From: Phaeodactylum tricornutum CCAP 1055/1
Taxonomy: Eukaryota > Bacillariophyta > Bacillariophyceae > Surirellales > Neidiaceae
Direction of reading: 5' to 3'
Assembly (NCBI RefSeq): GCF_000150955.2
Contig: NC_011699.1
Coordinates: forward strand, 62,001 to 126,000
Length of the DNA: 64,000 bases
The notes under the pieces are model-generated. The model was not told the origin of the DNA. It saw only the letters and a program-made list of their open reading frames with translations, and ran no database searches. The position numbers were made by a program, and so were the translations under genes. Below are positions 56,401 through 64,000 of this stretch, in pieces (the first letter of the stretch is position 1; each line of letters starts with the position of its first letter).

Positions 56401-59400
56401 TACTTGCTACAGTTGTTGGAAGTCTTCGAGATAAATTTGATAGCTTGGGTAGCGATGTGCTGAACGTGCTTAAGAAATTGTTGTCATGGCACCGATCAGC
56501 AATTTTTGAAGATGACTCAAACCTGGAAAATTTTACAGGGCAGCAAATAGTTCGCTTTATTCACTCGGTCGCACAGCGGGATCTTTCGAGGGTTGTCTTG
56601 AGTTTTTCTGTTACAGCTGTTCACTTGATTCTGTATCAGCTGCTGGCGTCCACAGAAAAGGTTACTATTGAGAGTTCTGAAGGTGACGATTGCCTTGAAT
56701 GGTTTTTTTCTGAACTCGGTGATGTTTTTCCCGCGGTAGAGCTCGCTCGTGGCGAGGCGCTTTCAGCTGTAACTGCTGGCTTGGCCAAAGAGGAGTTGGA
56801 GCGCTGGCACGAAAGGACTATAAGCAGTGAAAGAAGCATGCAGAAGCAAGAGGCTAAGAAAGCGGTGGCACTAATGTATCTACGAGACCATGGAACGGCA
56901 ATTTGCTCTACAGTACGCCCTGTACCTCGACTGCTTTCAGATCAAAGGACAACTACGCGCCCAGCCAAAGAAGCATTGAAAGACTCAGACCTATTTGAGA
57001 TGAACTATTTATCCCATTTCCTGACACAGTGGCTGCACATTCTGAGTACAATCACGCGATCTCGTCCAAGCGCGTGGAATGTCTCGGCTGTCCGGGATAG
57101 ACGGTGGCATTTTCTTTTATTCAAAGCTGTCGGTCTTGATCTTGAACAAGGTCCAATATTTGCGACTTCTATCCAACAAAAGAAGACACGAAACGGGGCT
57201 CTTCCAGCTCGACATCGTGCACGAATTGTTTTCTTCCTGCTCGGTTTGCTGGAGAACGCTGATCCTTCGGATATTATGATTGAAGGTCTCTTTATGTTGG
57301 CTGGATCCGAAGTTGTTGATCTTGGATTAGATTCATTTGAAGCCCTCGTTTCTAGAGAAGCAGTTTCGCTATTACGAGCTTTATTTAGTCCTCATCGACC
57401 CAATTGGAGACTTTCGATCATGAAGGTCATAAAATCTATTCTGTTCCATGAATCAGCAGTAAAGAAGGCGGGAGTGTTTGCTTTCTTCAATGGATCGATC
57501 CGCGGAATACATCCATTGTCGCGAGTACTTCTCAAGCCCTCTTCGGCTATGCCTCTTTCGTATATCCAACAGTCGGCGTCGACATCAAGTAAATCTGCTG
57601 GAAGCGGTACGACTCGGTCAGCGCCCGTTGGCACAGACTCAATCGCAGCCGGGCTTCTTCGATGCGGAGGCGACGCAGGTATAGTCAGCAACATTGATGT
57701 CAAAAGCGGCTTTTGTGAGGTCGTCCTTGTGGCCCGCCAATGCTGGTCAGCTCATTCGAATGTTGTCGAGCGTGAGCACATAGTCAATGGACGTCATGCG
57801 CTGTCTGTACGAGCCCTGCGAGCACCCCTTGCCGATGTCGCTGTGGCGGAAGAAGTTGCCCTTGTCTTTGGCAAAGATTCACAGCACTTTGCCGAATTCC
57901 TGGGAATGCTCCTGAGTGACTCAGTCGAGTCATTGCTTTCAGCCACAGTTCCGAAACGGAAAGATGAACCAGAATCAAAAATAGACTCTTCAACTGGTGG
58001 ATGCACTTCAGGGCAACTGGAAAGCTCCGTTCTTCTGTTTACAGCTTCAAAGTTGCCTTCGTCTGAAGTTTCACCTTTGGAAGCTGACATGTGTTCTGAG
58101 CTAGCTCACAACGCCACGTCTTCAATTGAAACAAGGGCAGACTTGGAAAGAAATACTTCCGGCGGCCTTCGAATGATGGCTGATCTGATGGCAATAAAGT
58201 GCTGCATATCACTACTGTCCGACGAAGAATTGCTTGTTGCGTTTTTGGAAAAAAGGGACTCATGTATAAGCCTCGCGAAAGTGCTATCTTTGGCATGGCC
58301 CGAACATTTAGACAAAGCTGGGAATTCGGATCTCGTTCGGCAAGTCCTAAGTGATTCACTTGCCGCAACTCCAGCAAGAGAAGCAAGATTGATTCGATTC
58401 GTGGAGCTTTTAAACGACCTGAATAATAGGGAGAATGCAATTGCTTCTCTTCACGAAGACTCCTGGTCCACAGTACTACAGAGCGTTCATGGTGACATGG
58501 CTGTTAGACTCGAGGACAGTGCCAAAGCACCACAGGCGCAACCTCGTTCGTCTATCGCGACATCCACTATCTCGTTGACGCCAGACGATCGACTAAGGGA
58601 ACTTGACTCAACCTCGAACAGATCGATGTCACAGTCCACAAGAGGAAGTAACAGTGACGAGGACGATGATCAGAGTAGGACGGGTGGAGTTTATCTTCTT
58701 GAAGCTGCGATAGCTCAAATGACAGAGCTTGGAATTCCTAGATCTTATTCAGAGTTCGCCCTCCGCCGTACGGGAGGGTCCAATATTGAAGCTGCAGTGC
58801 ATTTTTGTCTTGAGAATGGAGCCGATATCGAAAGACTGCTGGCAGAAGACTCGGAGAGCCGTGGCAACCGCTCGAGCCATCGTGGCTTACTACCGTTGGA
58901 TGATAGTCATCTTCTTCGACAACTAATGGAAATGGGGTTCCCAAGGAGATGGTGCACAGAAGCTTTGAGCGCGACAAGCAACAATGTAGATGATGCGTTG
59001 ACATGGATTCTTAATAACAACGAAACGTTGGAAAGATTGAACGATTTGGAGGAGGGAGAGGAAGTTGACAACATCGATGATGATGACGACGACGATAGCG
59101 ATGAAGATTCTGACAACAATAATACAGGAGATATTGAAGCATCAGCCGAAAACAGAGAAACGGAAGGAGAGAACGAAAGTGACGCCGACCAGGAGAATGA
59201 GTCGAGTAATGTAAATGAAGAAGAGGTGGATAGAATGACTACTGAATCGTCAGAGATGAGGAGGGTTTCTAAATTGAAAGCCTTGGTGTGCCCATTGAAA
59301 GTGATTTCGGGTAGAGCAAACATTGACCCTCATAATTCTTCAGTTTCAGGTCTTGCTAACGGTGGCTTCGCTTCCGTTGGTGTGAGAGGGTTGCTGCTGA

Positions 59401-62400
59401 AAGCTGGCTGCTGGTACTATGAAGCTGTCTTGGGGACATCAGGTTGTATACAGCTCGGATTTGGAGATTCGAGCTTCGCAAGCCATTGCAATGCCGACCG
59501 AGGCGACGGCTGCGGAGATGCCAGTAGTTCCTTCAGTTTTGACGGCTGGCGACGATTGCGCTGGCACGGTGCAGCCACGGAATGGGGATGTCGTTGGAAA
59601 GAAGGAGATGTTGTTGGCTGTTTTCTAGATGTAGATACCAGAAAAATATCTTTTTCGCTGAATGGTCAAAAGGAAGAGATTGGAATGGGCTTGGCATTCA
59701 AGGATATACAATTTTGTGGTGGACTTTTCCCGGTTGTTAGCTTCAACAGGCGTGAGAAAGTTAGGATTCTTCTTGGCGGGGAAGGCCAGTCCTTCAGGTT
59801 TCCACCCCCACCGGGATATCGTGGGGTTGGAGAGGCAGTTCTCGAGTCCGTTATGGAGCGTCGAACATGGCTTGAAAATGAAAGGCTTTTGGATGACCCT
59901 GATGTTCCTATCGCCAGAAAACTCTTGTGTGATTTTTCCGAGGAAGATCACGGTCATGAGCTTTTTTCTTGGTGTCATCGATACTATGGTTCCGATGCAT
60001 CAGTTCACTTGGGGTCTCCCCGTCCAAAACATTCTATACCAAGCATAGTAGCCCACTCCGATGATTCTCCTATTCTCACCGGTCGTATCGAGAAAGTCTG
60101 GAATTCCAATGATCGCGCTACCGACCCACGGACCTCTGTGGAGGATATAACCAAAGAAATGTTGGAAGGTTACGAGAGAGTAAGGAGGGAAATGGTGCTA
60201 GAGGCCTTTAATGAGTCCGTAGCACTAGCCGTGATGCTTTCTCGCAAACTGTTGCTGCACATTCTTGTATCAGCCAAACACTTTGACCTGGCAATTTTCG
60301 CTACAGAAATATCGAATAAGAGTCTTGTGTCCCAAAAGCTTTGGAGAGTACTGGAGGCATGTTTGTCAACTCGGGGTTGGTCCGGAGAAGCCGGGACCAT
60401 GGCAATCGCGGCTGAAGCTCTTGGTCTAGGAATCCAGATGCAGTCGCGTACGGGGAACTCCTCTTTTGTAGATCTGGGTACACAGTTGCCAATTTGTGGG
60501 TTCACCCAGGTTTTAAGCAGTGTTCAAGAATTTCGTTGCACAGACAGAAACGTAGCCTTCTATGACACGAGTAAATCCTTCGCCTCGTCAGCAGAGGCTG
60601 CGTTTGGTTCCGATGGCGGTGGAGCAATTCTGGCGTTTGTCCGTGAGGGTATTCAAAGGGCTGCTTGTTCTTCGCGGTCTTTTCGAAGTGTCCTTGCTCA
60701 ATCTGTAAACCGCTACGTCAGGGTGCTGGCAGTTGTTGACGATGGTGCCCTGGAGGGGTCCACGAAGGTATGTAACACTGCGTCGTCAGAGATTAATTCG
60801 AGTTTCAATTCTCAAATCTTGTTCACTTTGTCAGGAATCGACACGAAGGCAGTCTATACCCGAAAAAAGCGAATCCCATTCTGACGTCGAGACTATGCCT
60901 TTCCAACCTGATGCCCGTCTTGCGTCTTTCCTTACCGGGGTGCTTTTGAGCACATCCGTACAGGCTTGTACCGAAGAGTCGGAAGACCTGCACGAAAGTC
61001 TTCTCGGAGCATGGAGCATTGGCTTTCTTTCCGCTTCTATCCCTTGGCGGATGGTCTGTTCCTTTACAGCAGCTGGCATTTTGAACTCAAAGCCCTCTGC
61101 GTTGTCGAAGGTTTTATCGAGATCAACGACACTGTCTGCGTTGTATGGTCGCCTTGAATCGACCGTTGCAAGGAGGATCTGGGCCGAGCGTGCTGCATAT
61201 CCTGTCTGTTCTCGATACGTTCAAGCAATAGTTGAACTTCTTGTAGCCGTTCGCCGCGCTGTAGATATTGAATATGGTATGCCCGAAGATGTCTTTAATT
61301 CCTTATGGAGAAAGGTCAGACTGGAAGCCGCATGTCCGCGCTCAGGATCAATTCAGACCAAAGCTCCAGAATCCCCAGATTCTGACCCTTTTTGGGAGCA
61401 AAATCAGGGATGGTTACCAAATGAAGAGGTGTGGTCTGGCGAACTAGTATGTCACGAGGTCGACTGGATGAAGCCACATCGATCGGCCGCGCGGTCATTA
61501 ACAGAAGGAGGGGAAGGACCGCCTATGCTCAGGACCGGCTGCTGGGTGATGCGGGGACCGGACTGGGATTCAGCCATCGACGACGATGGAAGAGAGTGCT
61601 ATGAATCTGCCAAGGCGAAAAGGGAACTTGCTTTGTCACTTGAAGAAGAAAGCTTCAATGAAAGAAAGGAAGAGAGCTCTCTTATTACAACGGAAGGGGC
61701 ACCCGTAGACGGCGAAGAACAAGCCTCCAAGAAGAGCGAGGCAAAACTGAGTCGCCGAAATAGACAAAAAAAGGTTCTGCGCAAAAAGCTTCCTCCGGTA
61801 AAATTGCCTGTTGGAATCGTGGTTTCTATCGAAGCTTGGAGAGGCCAGCCCGGTCTCGGTCGAAAGGTTCGATGGTCGCTCACTGGGAAAGAAGCAATTT
61901 ATCGTTTTGGCGGCGATGGAGGCAGGTTCGATGTCATTCATGTCGATACCAACAAGGCCGCGACTAGGGTCACCAAGCGCCATACAATCCCTGAAACTGC
62001 GGAGCAGTGTGCAGCTAGACGTGGCTTTGGAGTCAGAAAGGCCTACAGTGTTCTAGTTCGCATAAAGAGACAAGAGCCGTACTCCAGCAATGGTCGAATT
62101 ACTGGCATGATGGAGTTGCCCGACTTCGGTGCTGCGATCGAGGTCGTCCTTAGCCGTTCTCCAAATGGCTCGATTATTTTAGAGGAACAAAGTCTAGTCT
62201 ACGGTTCCAACGACTCGGGATGGGAGGCTCGTTTCGGTCAAGCTTCATATCTCCCAGGTACAACATTTGAGCTTGCAGTCGATACATCAAAGGGGGCATC
62301 CGAATCCCTTACCTCTTTTTATGAGCGGCGGGTAGGAAAGACCGAGTTTGTCGTTTCAAATTTACGAAATCCCGGAAACGGAAACTCTGTCTCGGCGACG

Positions 62401-64000
62401 AGTGAGCTCCGGCTTATAATAGGAAGACGAAACTCAACATGTAGCCCTCGAGTCTTCCCTCCTCCTCCTCCTCTGACATTTGATCGAGATTTTCATGCCT
62501 CCAATTTAGCTGTAAGTAGCGATGGAAGTACAGTGACTTGCAGTACCTCTGACGGAAGAGGGACGGCTTTTGCTTCAATTGGATTTGCCAAAGGTGTACA
62601 CTACTGGGAGGTAAAACTCGAGCAGGCAGATATTGGGAGTGTCTTTATCGGTTGCGCAGAAAAGCCCCCATCCGATGGACCCCCACGGCTATCGAAATGG
62701 CATGGCTGGGGGTTTGTCAATTTTCGGGCAACATACTCGAACGGTTCCGAACGAGTGTATGGCGTTCATGCACATTCGGGCGATACAATAGGTGTTTTAC
62801 TTGACTGTGATGCTGGTAGGATGTCTTTCTTCTACGATGGTTTAAAATACGGCGAGCACATTCTCAGTGACTTGGGATGTGCGTTTGAAAATCTTTCACC
62901 GTTTGGGTTTAGCGTCGAGGGCTGTGGAACCGGTGGAGGTGGACAATCCGCCTCTAATGGCTTCGCTCGTGTTCCTGCCCAAGGCTTTGAAAAACCAAGG
63001 ACGTTGTGGCCCGTAATTGGTCTTCGCAATCAGGGTGATCGTGTTACATTCTTGCCGAAGTGGTCGACTTGGTACGGCGTTGACGGAGTGACTGTGCTAC
63101 GAAATGTTTTGGCTGTGGAAGAGTTTCTGTCAAGATATACGAGCAATTGTCTTCCAGACTGGTTCATTGAGGAGGCGATGTGTGAGTATACTGAGTGGAA
63201 GGAAGGTTACCGGGCTCAAGTTTCTACTCGAGGAAGCGGGTATGGGAAAGTCGAGATGGACACTTCACCCACCGGGTGTGCAGCGGCATGTGCAGCACTT
63301 GGGATGAAATTTGTGCTTCTTCCTGGAGATCGCTTTCGTCTCCGTCGTAGTTCCGGACGGCTTTTAGAGCTGGCAGAGGAAGCGATTATTGTTGGACAAA
63401 ACCAGCTCCGTCTGTTCTACAAGATTGTCTCCCAGAAAAACGAAGGACAATCACTTGCCGAGGGCGCGGCTTTACCCCATTGGCTTCACGAATGCGACGT
63501 CGTGGATGATATTGACTATGTGACGCCTGGAAAGGGGAGAGGGATCGTTCTCCCTACTCTCAATCGCTTCAAGTGCCCATCACCAAATGGACTTCGCATC
63601 GTCTTCGAGAATGGAGCTGTTCTCCGATCAGATTTGGAAATCAATGATTCTTCACGAAATCTTGGTACTATCCCACAAAATACTATTATTCCGAGGAGAA
63701 ATGTCTTGGAATGTCGAGTGAACTCGTGTGGAGTTGTCCGTTACCGCGTTAAGTACGAGGATGTAGAAGGGTACATCTCTGCAACTATTCGGGGAGGAAA
63801 CGAGGAGCCGATTTTGCATCCGGTTGAGTCTGGTACAGCGACGGACAAATTCGAAGATTTCGACGACTTTAGAGCGGACTCGGTGACAAGTTTTGACACT
63901 CCCTATGAATGTGCCATTTCCTGGTACAACAGCTGGAAATCAGGCGACGATCACAAATTGGAAGAGAGGGTCTCGTTAGAGGTGAACGGTATCGAGGAAT
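50416..64000 (+). CDS. Giant SPRY/UBA protein, possible HECT-type ubiquitin ligase (3' partial)
   Basis: Exons: 50416-50517, 50731-54066, 54135-60767 and 60835 to the right edge; introns of 213 (GTACGT...TTACAG, open in frame), 68 and 67 nt. At least 4412 residues with no stop reached. Order: N-terminal helical part; acidic Ser-rich linker (about 400-520); SPRY 1 (about 1040-1240; KWAVRLDKCERGHVFIGVS...GDRYGWGMIG), rebuilt by the second splice; long helical region; two UBA domains (about 2660-2710 and 2738-2775; LLRQLMEMGFPRRWCTEAL); Asp/Glu run; SPRY 2 (about 2870-3030); a segment RKVRWSLTGKEAIYRFGGDGG like those in HERC2/MIB-type or HECTD proteins; SPRY 3 (about 3910-4045). Multi-SPRY plus UBA giants commonly end in HECT; that end is outside the window, so the ligase role is inference. 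Confidence 0.8.

Noticed and set aside
1-64000. CRISPR arrays, rRNA genes, insertion sequences, LTR or other virus-like elements
   Set aside because: None seen by eye: no spaced repeats, terminal repeats with target duplications, or capsid, integrase or reverse-transcriptase motifs.

Overview
The window reads as a stretch of nuclear chromosome from a pennate diatom, most likely Phaeodactylum tricornutum or a close relative. The genes are compact, mostly single-exon or carry one to three short GT-AG introns (about 65-270 nt), and lie 0.2-1.5 kb apart on both strands. Several proteins begin with the bipartite plastid presequence typical of algae with a red secondary plastid (signal peptide, then cleavage before an aromatic residue as in ASA-F, SHA-W, SHA-Y, GEA-Y). 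A mitochondrial glutamine-dependent carbamoyl-phosphate synthetase points to the diatom urea cycle. No ribosomal RNA, CRISPR array, insertion sequence or virus-like element was recognised, and no tRNA could be supported.

Layout. 1-5.1 kb: a SET-domain (SMYD-like) gene cut by the left edge, an FkbM-type methyltransferase split by an in-frame stop, and a mitochondrial-carrier (SAM-carrier-like) gene. 5.3-13.4 kb: plastid HSP90, a lumen-type kinase-like protein, a small secreted protein, an unknown one-TM protein, a plastid protein of unknown function, and a plastid Rieske-like protein whose cluster ligands look like four cysteines. 14.6-24 kb: a plastid SAP-PPR protein, an Ariadne-type RBR ubiquitin ligase and the exportin XPO1/CRM1. 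25-31 kb: a decayed RanBP2-type zinc-finger gene, a steroid 5-alpha-reductase-family enzyme, a sulfotransferase and a frame-broken sodium/solute symporter. 31.9-44 kb: a mitochondrial LYR protein, Golgi UDP-glucuronate decarboxylase, the carbamoyl-phosphate synthetase, mitochondrial malate dehydrogenase and a Tat-targeted lumen protein. 44.4-49.8 kb: an EF-hand Na/Ca exchanger, SF-assemblin with a decayed partial copy beside it, and the F1-ATPase chaperone ATP12. 50.4-64 kb: one giant SPRY-UBA-SPRY-SPRY protein that runs off the right edge.

The genes do not form one pathway. Recurrent themes are plastid proteins, mitochondrial proteins (CPS, MDH, LYR, ATP12) and Golgi or secretory enzymes (UXS, sulfotransferase, FkbM). 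The observations most worth checking are the cysteine-substituted Rieske-like protein, a nine-base motif TCACAGTCA repeated near gene starts, a lumenal kinase-like protein with a degenerate catalytic loop, the decaying SF-assemblin copy, the two-finger RanBP2 pseudogene, and four otherwise well preserved genes each broken by one stop or frame change, which may be real allelic damage, very short introns, or uncorrected assembly errors.
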